Assembly: GCA_012959845.1 (NCBI GenBank)
Contig: DUCL01000172.1
Coordinates: 1 to 15,870, forward strand
Length of the DNA: 15,870 nt
Direction: 5' to 3'
DNA from: Candidatus Poseidoniales archaeon
GTDB taxonomy: Archaea; Thermoplasmatota; Poseidoniia; Poseidoniales; Poseidoniaceae
The notes beneath the pieces were generated by a model, which did not search any database, was not told the origin of the DNA, and saw only the letters and a program-made list of their open reading frames with translations. This document shows positions 6,803 to 13,379 of the stretch, in pieces (the stretch's first letter is position 1; each line of letters opens with the position of its first letter). A program made the position numbers and the translations under genes.

Positions 6803-7201
6803 TCAAATAATTTGTTTCGCATTTGCTGCGATACGAGGCCAGCGTTCTGCTGCCTCTCTTGATACTGGCCCTTTGATATCGGAACCCTGAATATCGCCTT
6901 TTTCATTTGTAATGACACAAGCATTATCCTCGAATTGTACCCAAGTACCATCAACGCGACGGAAAGGTCTGCGTTGGCGAATGATAACTGCATTGAACAT
7001 TTGACGGCGAGTCTCAGGTGTACCCTTCTTGACTGAAACCTTAGCCAGGTCTCCTACGCCACCAGCAGGGTAACGGCGCATTGTTCCACCTAGCTTTAGA
7101 ATGTTGATGATTTGAACAACCTTTGCACCGGTGTTATCCGCGACGTGAAGTCGTGCAGCGGTTGGTAAACCACGTGTTTGCCTTCCTGCGATTCCCTTCA
7201 T
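6803..7201 (-). CDS. rpl14: Large ribosomal subunit protein uL14
   Basis: 50S protein at the subunit interface, one of the most conserved ribosomal proteins. The 132-residue product contains RGLPTAARLHVADNTGAKVVQIINI, PAGGVGDLAKVSVKKGTPETRRQMFNAVIIRQRRPFRRVDGTWVQFEDNACVI and the C-terminal IKGPVSREAAERWPRIAANA. All these segments are typical of archaeal uL14, and the length matches. Its ATG overlaps the uS17 TAA by one nt (TAATG) with GGAGGTGAGG upstream. Its own TGA stop is part of the Shine-Dalgarno for uL24. Confidence 0.98.
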   Translation of the reverse strand: MKGIAGRQTRGLPTAARLHVADNTGAKVVQIINILKLGGTMRRYPAGGVGDLAKVSVKKGTPETRRQMFNAVIIRQRRPFRRVDGTWVQFEDNACVITNEKGDIQGSDIKGPVSREAAERWPRIAANAKQII

Positions 7202-7536
7202 TAAGCCTCACCTCCACTTACTTCTATAACACAGAACGAGACTGTCTTTGAAAGTGGTCTGCATTCCATAACCTTGACTGTGTCGCCAATGTTAACTTCA
7301 CCAACACAGGTAGGAAGATGTGCGGAAAGTGCACTTGTGCGCTTTTCGAATCTCTCGTACTTCTGCATATATCGAACATTATGTCGTTCAATTGTGATAG
7401 TTCCGTTCATTCCAACGCTAGAAATTGTACCTTCTAACAACTGTCCGCGCAAACGCAAACTGCCGTAAAACGGACAATTAGCGTCTCCATCCCATTCCCC
7501 TGAAGGTATCTTTACGTCTACTCCGATGTCTCGCAT
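7201..7536 (-). CDS. rps17: Small ribosomal subunit protein uS17
   Basis: 30S protein with an OB fold that binds 16S rRNA early in assembly. From the ATG at 7536 the product is 111 residues, beginning MRDIGVDVKIPSGEWDGDANCPFYGSLRLRGQ, as archaeal uS17 does. The OB core has LLEGTISSVGMNGTITIERHNVRYMQKYERFEKR, and the family signature ends RPLSKTVSFCVIEV. The frame is open 22 codons further upstream, but that would overlap Rnp1 by 62 nt. The chosen ATG has AGGGTGG just before the Rnp1 stop and gives the family length. Confidence 0.96.
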   Translation of the reverse strand: MRDIGVDVKIPSGEWDGDANCPFYGSLRLRGQLLEGTISSVGMNGTITIERHNVRYMQKYERFEKRTSALSAHLPTCVGEVNIGDTVKVMECRPLSKTVSFCVIEVSGGEA

Positions 7537-7540
7537 AATT

Positions 7541-7798
7541 TCATGCCACCCTGTATTTTTTGTTGATTCGGTCTTCCGGGCGTTGTCCAACACGTGCCCC
7601 ATTTATGACGACATCACTGTCGCCGATTTTGAAATCAATACTTTGCTTTCCGAGGTTGATTTCATTGCTTCCCTCGATTATTGTAATAGTTTCTCTGCTC
7701 TCGTCAACAACAACACCGCTACGACCCAATAGGGAAGAGTCCGGTGATGAAACGACTGTCAGTTGCTCACCAATCCAAGTAGAGTTGTAGATATTCAT
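7541..7798 (-). CDS. rnp1: RNase P protein component 1 (Rnp1, Rpp29/Pop4 family)
   Basis: Protein subunit of archaeal RNase P, which removes the 5' leader of precursor tRNAs; it partners with the Rpp21 homologue and binds the specificity domain of the RNA. The 85-residue product has the Sm-like Rpp29 core: WIGEQLTVVSSPDSSLLGRSGVVVDESRETITI, then SIDFKI, and the signature VGQRPEDRINKKYR at the C-terminus. It starts at the ATG at 7798, 1 nt after the aIF1 stop, with GGAGGTG upstream. An in-frame extension of six codons lies inside aIF1 and is not needed. A position between uL29 and uS17 is common in euryarchaea. Confidence 0.94.
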   Translation of the reverse strand: MNIYNSTWIGEQLTVVSSPDSSLLGRSGVVVDESRETITIIEGSNEINLGKQSIDFKIGDSDVVINGARVGQRPEDRINKKYRVA

Positions 7799-7799
7799 A

Positions 7800-8099
7800 T
7801 CAGCGCACCTCCACATTAAATCCGTTATCCTTTAGAACGCCTGCTGCCTTTTTCTTGTGGTCACCTTGAAGTTCGATTACTCGTCCTTTTACAGTTCCAC
7901 CAGCAGCGCACTTGTTCTTGAGAAGTTTAGCGAGTTTGTTAATATCAATAGCTGCATCTTCAATTCCTTCCACCTTGGTGACGATTTTTCCATATCGGCG
8001 ATGGTCGGTTGACAAAATTGCACACTGCTGCTCTTTGGCGATCTCTTGACAAATACATAATTCTTCAGGAAGTCCACAAACGTTACAAATTGCTGCCAT
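7800..8099 (-). CDS. sui1: Translation initiation factor aIF1 (SUI1 family)
   Basis: Small initiation factor that binds the 30S P-site region and checks start-codon pairing. The 99-residue product carries the archaeal N-terminal zinc-ribbon-like cysteines (C5, C8, C15, C17 in CNVCGLPEELCIC). The SUI1 fold follows, with RRYGKIVTKVEGI at about residues 34-46 and KCAAGGTVKGRVIELQGDHKKKA. The ATG at 8099 sits 9 nt after GGAG; the in-frame TTG three codons upstream touches the GGAG and is rejected. This is the same start architecture as eS4. It lies 19 nt after uL29 and 1 nt before Rnp1. Confidence 0.95.
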   Translation of the reverse strand: MAAICNVCGLPEELCICQEIAKEQQCAILSTDHRRYGKIVTKVEGIEDAAIDINKLAKLLKNKCAAGGTVKGRVIELQGDHKKKAAGVLKDNGFNVEVR

Positions 8100-8118
8100 A
8101 TTAATCAACTCCTCTTTT

Positions 8119-8310
8119 TCAATCTTTCAAATATGTTCGAAGGCGGGCGATACTTCGGCTAGTTGCCTTGTATTCCCCAACACTTGCTGGTGTGCCACCA
8201 AGTGCCTTTTCTGCACGAAGTTGAAGCATTTCTTCACGAAGTTCGACTAAACGAGATTCGCGAGCATCTTGGCTCATCGCTTTTATTTCTCGGTTGGAAA
8301 CAAAGGTCAT
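8119..8310 (-). CDS. rpl29: Large ribosomal subunit protein uL29
   Basis: Small 50S protein near the peptide tunnel exit, where it helps form the docking site for the signal recognition particle. The 63-residue product is the expected two-helix hairpin, with LVELREEMLQLRAEKALGG in the first helix and YKATSRSIARLRTYL in the second. The ATG overlaps the uS3 stop by 4 nt (ATGA), with AAAGGAGGCGAG upstream inside uS3. Length and position after uS3 are canonical. Confidence 0.96.
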   Translation of the reverse strand: MTFVSNREIKAMSQDARESRLVELREEMLQLRAEKALGGTPASVGEYKATSRSIARLRTYLKD

Positions 8311-8984
8311 TGACTCGCCTCCTTTGAATTTTCTTCTTGTGTTGCTCGGATTCTCAATTCCTCTTCAGAGAAGATAGTAATCTCGTGAGGTAGGCGAGTT
8401 CCTGCGCGCATGATTTCAACTGTGACACCGATTGTTCCAAGTTTCTTTATTGCAACAGCGTATCCCTTGTCCATGTGTTGTAATGCGGTTTCACCACAAA
8501 ACTTTACGTGACCCAATAAGAATTTCTGAGTACGGTTTCTTGAACCTGTTAACTTTCCAGCGATTGTAATCAAAACACCACGTGCTCCTGCATCCATGAT
8601 GTTGGTTGCAGAACTTGCACCAGCACGGCGGTAATACCAGCCACGCTCCATAGCGCTTGCAATCTTCTCAGCCTGTACTTGTGCATTGAGTGTTGGATTT
8701 TCAAGTTCTTCAACCATTAACTTAGGTTGTAGAAGGCTGAACTCTTCATTCAAACGGCGTTGAAGTTCTTTGATGATTTTTCCTTTTGAACCGATAACCA
8801 TTCCTGGTCTGTCAGCATTCACTGTGATGACATCTTGTGGTTGGCTGTTATCTCTGTTTATTCCTCTTTCAAACTGAAGACTGCCAAAACCAGCACCCTT
8901 TGTGTTATTCATCAAGAATTCCTTGACCAAATGGCGTTCGACATTGCGGTCAACTATTGCTCGGATTGTACTTTGCTTACCCAT
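8307..8984 (-). CDS. rps3: Small ribosomal subunit protein uS3
   Basis: 30S protein lining the mRNA entry tunnel. From the ATG at 8984 the product is 225 residues. It begins MGKQSTIRAIVDRNVERHLVKEFLMNNT. The KH domain shows the GxxG loop as IGSKGK at residues 64-69, and the C-terminal S3 domain contains RAGASSATNIMDAGARGVLITIAGKLTGSRNRTQKFLLGHVKFCGETA. Seven upstream in-frame codons fall in uL22 and are excluded. The junction is TGAGGTGAATATTATG with a 10-nt gap. The C-terminus lacks a long tail. Confidence 0.97.
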   Translation of the reverse strand: MGKQSTIRAIVDRNVERHLVKEFLMNNTKGAGFGSLQFERGINRDNSQPQDVITVNADRPGMVIGSKGKIIKELQRRLNEEFSLLQPKLMVEELENPTLNAQVQAEKIASAMERGWYYRRAGASSATNIMDAGARGVLITIAGKLTGSRNRTQKFLLGHVKFCGETALQHMDKGYAVAIKKLGTIGVTVEIMRAGTRLPHEITIFSEEELRIRATQEENSKEASQ

Positions 8985-8994
8985 AATATTCACC

Positions 8995-9591
8995 TCAGAA
9001 ATCATCCTCTAACTCATCGTCAGTTGCGTTGAAGTCTTCAAGGAAGATCTCCAAATTCACACGGTAGTGGTTGCTTGGTGTTGCGCGTCCACGAGCACGA
9101 GGAATCCAGCCCTTCTTGATTTGGCCTCTGTGTGCTGCGATGTGGGTAATTTCCATTTCCTCTGCATCGACATCTTCGTATTGATGGCGAGCATTTTCCA
9201 TTGCGCTTTCAATCAACTTGATGATAGCGCGGCTTGCCTTAACAGGGTAACGACCAGGTCCAATACCGCCTTTGCGGTGTCCAACCATGCTCGGTCCAGT
9301 TCGCCTTTTCTTCTTGTTGCCGCTTCCCAAACGGAATGGGACTGCAGCTGCCTTACGACGAATGTCTGGGCGGTCTGAATCAATTTTCAGTACTTGGTTT
9401 AGGAAGTTAATTGCCGCTCCAGCCTTCATATGCTTGATATGACGGCAAATTTCGAAACAATGCTTAACGTGCATATCTACGTCTACCGAACGGGCTGTTG
9501 CCAAATGGCTGCCTTGTAGAAGTTGTGTGTATCCCTTTTGAGGAAGAGCGCTTCTCTTGCTGCGTCTGTCTAATTCTTTTGCTTTAGCCAT
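8995..9591 (-). CDS. rpl22: Large ribosomal subunit protein uL22
   Basis: 50S protein whose hairpin lines the nascent-peptide tunnel. The 198-residue product has HVKHCFEICRHIKHMKAGAAINFLNQVL, then the hairpin region FRLGSGNKKKRRTGPSMVGHRKGGIGPGRYPVKASRAIIKLIE. The C-terminal signature is HIAAHRGQIKKGWIPRARGRATPSNHYRVNLEIFLED. It is longer than the usual archaeal form (about 155) because of the extended N-terminus and a short acidic tail (ATDDELEDDF). The ATG at 9591 has TGAGGTG 10 nt upstream; the in-frame GTG at 9600 lies within that site and is rejected. Confidence 0.97.
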   Translation of the reverse strand: MAKAKELDRRSKRSALPQKGYTQLLQGSHLATARSVDVDMHVKHCFEICRHIKHMKAGAAINFLNQVLKIDSDRPDIRRKAAAVPFRLGSGNKKKRRTGPSMVGHRKGGIGPGRYPVKASRAIIKLIESAMENARHQYEDVDAEEMEITHIAAHRGQIKKGWIPRARGRATPSNHYRVNLEIFLEDFNATDDELEDDF

Positions 9592-9601
9592 AATAAACAC
9601 C

Positions 9602-10099
9602 TCACTTCAATGCTACGTGCTTGGACGAACGAGTTGCACCAACACCCGGGCCGCTGTGAGCGACACTATGACGAGTCTGTCCGAATTCACCGAGATAATG
9701 CCCAATCATTTCAGGGGAAATATCTAGTTCAACGAACTTTTGACCATTGTAAACTGCAATTCTCTTACCAACGAACTCTGGTAGAATTGGCATATCACGG
9801 CGATGTGTACGAATAGTTCTTCCAGTTGAACGGCGAACACGTTCCAAAAAGTGTTCATTTTCAATAGAAAGACCACGTGCAATAGAACGGCGTGCACGAG
9901 ATGGTAATAGAGTGATTATAGATGGTGAATCCGGGTTTTCTTCAGTAGGCCATAGTGGCATTTCTGACAACTCCGCGATAGTATATCCGCGGTAGGTGAA
10001 TTCCTTCTTTACACGACCTGATGTGGTTGAAAGGCGCTTGCGTGCCTTTCGACGGCTTGCCTTCGGGGTCATAAACGACTTCTTCTTCTTTCTTGCCAT
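9602..10099 (-). CDS. rps19: Small ribosomal subunit protein uS19
   Basis: 30S head protein that contacts the A-site finger and tRNA. The 165-residue product has the core FTYRGYTIAELSEMPLW, then LLPSRARRSIARGLS, THRRDMPILPEFVGKRIAVYNGQKFVELDISPEMIGHYLGEFGQTR and the near-invariant end GPGVGATRSSKHVALK. The first 33 residues are a lysine/arginine-rich extension (ARKKKKSF, KASRRKARKR), so it is a little longer than typical archaeal uS19. The ATG is 11 nt after the uL2 stop in the composite TGAGGTGAATTATTATG. Confidence 0.97.
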   Translation of the reverse strand: MARKKKKSFMTPKASRRKARKRLSTTSGRVKKEFTYRGYTIAELSEMPLWPTEENPDSPSIITLLPSRARRSIARGLSIENEHFLERVRRSTGRTIRTHRRDMPILPEFVGKRIAVYNGQKFVELDISPEMIGHYLGEFGQTRHSVAHSGPGVGATRSSKHVALK

Positions 10100-10110
10100 A
10101 ATAATTCACC

Positions 10111-10827
10111 TCAAATTTTCTTGCCGCGGCCTCTACCTGAGCGGCTTGGTGCAATAAGTCCGACCTTAGCACCTGGAGGGGTGCCACGAGCGACTGAGCT
10201 TGGACCGTGAACAGCTTGGTGATTTCCACCACCGTGCGGGTGATCCACTGGATTCATTGCTACACCACTTACGTGAGGGAACAACTTACCACGTGCTTTC
10301 GCCTTGTAGTATGCTGCTCCTGCAGTACGAAGTGGCATCTCATCACGACCGTGACCAGATAATACTCCGATAGTAGCACGACAATTTTCTGGAAGTTCTT
10401 TTATTGCTCCAGATGGAAGGCGTACTCGGACTCTTTCTCCGATTCTAGCCTCTACAATACAGGAGTTTCCTGCTGAGCGAGCAACCTTTCCTCCATCACC
10501 TGGACGAAGTTCTAGATTATTGATTGCAGTACCTTCTGGAATGTTTGCAAGTCTGGTAATGTTACCAGGCTTTAGAGAAACATTGTCACCAATTGCGACA
10601 CTGCTTCCGATTGCAATTCCTTCTGTTGCTGCTACTAATGTAGATTCTCCACCAGGCAACTTAACTCTTGCAAGAGGGGCTGAATGTACTGGAGAGTGTA
10701 TTAGTTCTGTTACTTCACCGACGACATCGGTTACGCGTGGCATGCGGTTAGCACCTGGGAAACGGTGACTCGCCACGCGGTAACGTGGTGAAGACCCTTT
10801 GCGTTGTGCTCGAATTCTCTTACCCAT
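10111..10827 (-). CDS. rpl2: Large ribosomal subunit protein uL2
   Basis: Core 50S protein adjacent to the peptidyl transferase centre and needed for its assembly. The 238-residue product starts MGKRIRAQRKGSSPRYRVASHRFPGANRMPRV. It contains the SH3-like part (KVARSAGNSCIVEARIGERVRVRLPSGAIKELPENCRATIGVLSG) and the universal HPHGGGNHQAVHGPSSVARGTPPGAKVGLIAPSRSGRGRGKK tail. The catalytic-region histidines (H196 and H198 in HPHGGG) are present. Length matches archaeal uL2 (about 240). The ATG is 11 nt after the uL23 stop (TGAGGTGATTTATCATG). Confidence 0.98.
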   Translation of the reverse strand: MGKRIRAQRKGSSPRYRVASHRFPGANRMPRVTDVVGEVTELIHSPVHSAPLARVKLPGGESTLVAATEGIAIGSSVAIGDNVSLKPGNITRLANIPEGTAINNLELRPGDGGKVARSAGNSCIVEARIGERVRVRLPSGAIKELPENCRATIGVLSGHGRDEMPLRTAGAAYYKAKARGKLFPHVSGVAMNPVDHPHGGGNHQAVHGPSSVARGTPPGAKVGLIAPSRSGRGRGKKI

Positions 10828-10838
10828 GATAAATCACC

Positions 10839-11096
10839 TCAGAATGCTCCTAGACGCATAGCCGCGTCCTCAGCATCGTAACCTTCAGCAAGGCGCACTG
10901 ATGCGTGCTTTCCATGCTTTGTGTTACGAACGTTAACTTTTGCAACTTCAACTTCGAAAAGTGTTTCAACCGCTCTTGCGATTTGTTTCTTAGTTGCGCT
11001 ACGAAGGACAATGAACTCAAGGCGGCTTTGACTTGAACGAGCCTCCATTGACTTCTCTGTTAGCCATGGTTGAATGATAATATCGTATGCGTCCAT
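10839..11096 (-). CDS. rpl23: Large ribosomal subunit protein uL23
   Basis: 50S protein at the tunnel exit and a docking point for the signal recognition particle. The 85-residue product (archaeal norm about 85) begins MDAYDIIIQPWLTEKSMEARSSQSRLEFIVLRSATKKQIARAVETLFEVEVAKVNVRNTKHGKHASVRL, matching uL23 throughout. Twenty further in-frame codons upstream overlap the end of uL4 and are excluded. The ATG has GAGGTGATTATT directly before it, with the uL4 TGA as its left edge. Confidence 0.97.
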   Translation of the reverse strand: MDAYDIIIQPWLTEKSMEARSSQSRLEFIVLRSATKKQIARAVETLFEVEVAKVNVRNTKHGKHASVRLAEGYDAEDAAMRLGAF

Positions 11097-11106
11097 AATA
11101 ATCACC

Positions 11107-11988
11107 TCAGTTAAGAGCCTCCATAGCCGCCTTAGTAAAGACGGTAAGACGACCAATGTCGCCTCCAGGAGCCAAATCTTCAGCTGAAAGGTTACAAGCA
11201 GCGACTACATCTACTCCAGGTAGGTTTCTTACAGCATGTGCAAGTCCGGATTTCTCCTTAACAACCAATAGAATGGACTTTGGTGTCTTGTGTACACGTC
11301 CTCTCATTTTTCCTTTACCAGCGCGAATGTTTCTTCCTTCACTAGCACGACGAAGATCTTCACCAAGTCCAATTTCATTAAAGATAGATACTACCTTTCT
11401 TGTAGCACTACCATGATTGAATTGTTCAATATCAAACTCTTCGCTCTTTCCATCACGTACTTCTACATAATTTCCTAGAATGAGTGGAAGTGCGGTAATG
11501 TCCTCTGAGAAGCGGTGTCCGCGATTTGCTACTGCTTCAAGATCAGTTGTTGCAGAAAGTGCAGAATCTCTTGCGATTCTGCGTTCCTTGGAGTTCATCT
11601 TACGAGCCCAGATTTTCTCAACCTTAGGACCGTGAGCACGGCGACCACCTAATGTGTGTGGGCTTTGAGCTCCTCGGCTTTGACCAGTACGGCGCATAAT
11701 ACGAGAAACACCTCGTCCCTTGCCCCACCATTCTACGGAGTGCTTCATACCAGACATAGGTGCACGCTTTCCACCGTGTGCTCTTTGACCGTATGCTTGT
11801 CTTCGGTTAGCACGAGCGCTTGCTATTGCCAACTTTATCATGTCCATACGAAGTGGTGCTGAGAATGCCTCAGGTAGAGTAACTTTCTTTCCTTTTGAAA
11901 CTTCAACAGAGAAGTTTTCTTGAAGGCGTCCTGCATCGAGTTCATCTTGACTGACATTGTTTGTAATATCCATAACTGTGACCTTCAT
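11107..11988 (-). CDS. rpl4: Large ribosomal subunit protein uL4
   Basis: 50S protein with a globular domain on the surface and a long loop lining the peptide tunnel. The 293-residue product has LPEAFSAPLRMDMIKLAIASARANRRQAYG, then the extended basic loop RAHGGKRAPMSGMKHSVEWWGKGRGVSRIMRRTGQSRGAQSPHTLGGRRAHGPKVEKIWARKMNSKERRIARDSALSATTD. The C-terminal domain contains ILLVVKEKSGLAHAVRNLPGVDVV and LTVFTKAAMEAL. It is about 40 residues longer than many archaeal uL4, mostly near the N-terminus. The ATG is 2 nt after the uL3 stop, with GGGGG upstream. In E. coli uL4 represses its own operon; such a role here is untested. Confidence 0.97.
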   Translation of the reverse strand: MKVTVMDITNNVSQDELDAGRLQENFSVEVSKGKKVTLPEAFSAPLRMDMIKLAIASARANRRQAYGQRAHGGKRAPMSGMKHSVEWWGKGRGVSRIMRRTGQSRGAQSPHTLGGRRAHGPKVEKIWARKMNSKERRIARDSALSATTDLEAVANRGHRFSEDITALPLILGNYVEVRDGKSEEFDIEQFNHGSATRKVVSIFNEIGLGEDLRRASEGRNIRAGKGKMRGRVHKTPKSILLVVKEKSGLAHAVRNLPGVDVVAACNLSAEDLAPGGDIGRLTVFTKAAMEALN

Positions 11989-11990
11989 GC

Positions 11991-13010
11991 TCAGACCCCC
12001 TGCTTAGATGCTGTACTTACATAGGTAATCTCGTAATCATGTAGCGCCTTATCGCTACCACGAGTTGCGTCACGGAACCTAATCAAGCGCTTTGCAGGAC
12101 CAGGGACGCTACCATGAACTAGAATATAATCGGACTTTACTTCACCATAGTGAAGGAATCCACCAGCAGGAGTGATTGAATGCTCCTCTGGATTTGCTAC
12201 ACGTAGAATACGCTTGTTGTACTCAGTTCTTTGATGATATCCAGTTTGTCCACCTTGACGAATAGACTTACGGACATATCCATCACCGAAAGCACCCATG
12301 TTTCCATGTTGACGGCGCTTCTTTGAGTTCTTGTGAGATAGAAGTTTTCCACCGAATCTCTTGATAACACCTTGCCATCCATAACCCTTGGTTACAGCGA
12401 CGATGTCGGTTAATCCACCTTCTTGGAATGCATCGGTGAAAGAATATTCTTCACCTAACTTCTCCTTAGCGAATTGAAGTTGTTCTGAGAAATTGCCACC
12501 ATCAAGACCCATCTCCATTACATCTGGAACCTTTGTTGGGATTCCTGAAACTGTAGCAGGCTGTGTTGCAACGATTAGGCGCACTTCACATAGATCTGCA
12601 TTCTCTAGATTCTCAAAGTGCTTGTCTGCATCGTGCTCTTTGCGCTTTGGTAAGCGCTTGAATAATTCAGGGAAAGCTTCTGAGATTTGGCTGGCATCCG
12701 ACCAAGCCTCTCCAACTGCTCTCTTCCCGTATGGAGTCATTTCGTATCCGCGAACACCAAGAATTCTCATCAATGGACATTCGACTACGGTTACTGGAAC
12801 ACGGACTTCTTGGCCTGCAGATGGACTTGTTGGGTTTAAATCACGAGAAAGAATGTGTGTCATACCAGCTTTCCAGCCAGCAAATCCTTGCACTCTTACT
12901 TCGCTCGCATCGGTTGTAGGCCACGATTTTACATGTCCAAACGTACGTGCAGACCGCTTACGCGGGCTAAACGCCATCGATCCACGTCGTGGGTGATTTC
13001 TCTTTGCCAT
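11991..13010 (-). CDS. rpl3: Large ribosomal subunit protein uL3, first gene of the operon
   Basis: 50S protein that reaches the peptidyl transferase centre and starts large-subunit assembly. The 339-residue product has the archaeal opening NHPRRGSMAFSPRKRSART, then VQGFAGWKAGMTHILSRD. The tail region has GYGWQGVIKRFGGKLLSHKNSKKRRQHGNMG followed by QGGQTGYHQRTEYNKRILRV, the part that reaches the catalytic centre. Length equals the archaeal norm. The ATG follows ACTGGAGGAATCCCAT, a good Shine-Dalgarno. It is preceded by a long hairpin-rich leader and a TATA-like element, so it is the likely first gene of the transcript. Confidence 0.97.
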   Translation of the reverse strand: MAKRNHPRRGSMAFSPRKRSARTFGHVKSWPTTDASEVRVQGFAGWKAGMTHILSRDLNPTSPSAGQEVRVPVTVVECPLMRILGVRGYEMTPYGKRAVGEAWSDASQISEAFPELFKRLPKRKEHDADKHFENLENADLCEVRLIVATQPATVSGIPTKVPDVMEMGLDGGNFSEQLQFAKEKLGEEYSFTDAFQEGGLTDIVAVTKGYGWQGVIKRFGGKLLSHKNSKKRRQHGNMGAFGDGYVRKSIRQGGQTGYHQRTEYNKRILRVANPEEHSITPAGGFLHYGEVKSDYILVHGSVPGPAKRLIRFRDATRGSDKALHDYEITYVSTASKQGV

Positions 13011-13040
13011 ATGGGATTCCTCCAGTATTTGTTACAACGA

Positions 13041-13201
13041 ATTGGCCCCACCGAAGGGGCATACGAGGGCTCTCAGGGTAGGAGAAGCCGTGACACTGCG
13101 CCCTATTTCCACTGTTGGGAAACAAGACTATAGGAATCCTCGGGGGATGGTCCTGTGTGTCTGGCTACTCACCTTTAAGCAACCCTCCGACCAACCTCCC
13201 C
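13041..13201 (-). promoter_or_regulatory. Hairpin-rich 5' leader of the uL3 transcript
   Basis: Read on the minus strand, this stretch can form at least five helices. They are: a long-range helix between 13189-13201 and 13142-13152 (GGUC/GACC core plus flanking pairs); an enclosed 7-bp hairpin at 13163-13184 with an 8-nt loop; UUUCC/GGAAA at 13106-13122, with outer CCUA/UAGG at 13102-13105 and 13131-13134; a 7-bp hairpin with one bulge at 13068-13089; and GCCCC/GGGGC at 13045-13060. The 13163-13184 stem needs two G-U pairs that exist only in minus-sense RNA, which supports that direction. No long coding frame fits. It could be a regulatory leader or an embedded small RNA; I see no RNase P, SRP or 5S signature. 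Confidence 0.45.
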
Positions 13202-13269
13202 TATATGAGTGGTTCGGTTTCTAAATGCGGCTTAGTGGCGTGGTTCTTGAATATTATATCCGACAAATA

Positions 13270-13288
13270 ATTACATATAAAATGTAAT
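13270..13288. promoter_or_regulatory. Palindromic TATA region between divergent uL3 operon and hef
   Basis: ATTACATATAAAATGTAAT is an inverted repeat with 7-bp arms and a 5-nt centre. It contains a TATA-like element on both strands: TTTTATAT on the minus strand (13275-13282) and ATATAAAA on the plus strand. On the minus strand this predicts transcription starting near 13250, giving a uL3 leader of about 240 nt. On the plus strand it would give a hef leader of about 75 nt. The symmetry could also be an operator for a dimeric regulator. Position and base composition support a promoter; the exact start sites are inferred. Confidence 0.5.
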
Positions 13289-13330
13289 CCATAATTGCCA
13301 GATATTTTTCAAATTTCACTTTCAATTTTC

Positions 13331-13356
13331 TGCGGCCCCCCGCATTATCCTTTTTT
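13331..13356 (+). terminator. Short GC hairpin followed by T6, upstream of hef
   Basis: TGCGG-CCCC-CCGCA (13331-13344) is a perfect 5-bp inverted repeat. It is followed after six bases by TTTTTT at 13351-13356 on the plus strand. The arrangement resembles a weak intrinsic terminator or attenuator in the hef 5' leader. No plus-strand gene ends here, so if it acts at all it would trim antisense read-through or modulate hef. The stem is short, so chance is a fair explanation. Confidence 0.25.
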
Positions 13357-13379
13357 ACCCTCGCCGCAAAGGGAACGAT

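Noticed and set aside
7537..7602. Upstream start for uS17 adding 22 residues
   Set aside because: It would overlap Rnp1 by 62 nt and exceed family length; the ATG at 7536 has a nearby AGGGTGG.
11097..11156. Upstream start for uL23 adding 20 residues
   Set aside because: The extra codons overlap the uL4 end; GAGGTGA directly precedes the ATG at 11096.
13042..13224. Plus-strand open frame of 60 codons in the divergent intergenic region
   Set aside because: It starts with TTG, has no Shine-Dalgarno, resembles no known protein, and covers the hairpins of the uL3 leader.
13041..13250. RNase P RNA, SRP RNA or 5S rRNA gene in the uL3 leader
   Set aside because: I looked for the GAGGAAAGUC core of RNase P RNA, the GGAAGG-AGCAGC helix 8 of SRP RNA and the CCGAAC...GGAAGUUAAGC core of 5S RNA on both strands and saw none.
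13205..13250. tRNA-like GGTTCGGTTTC on the plus strand
   Set aside because: The bases flanking the loop-like segment do not pair as a T-arm and no acceptor or anticodon arm can be formed around it.
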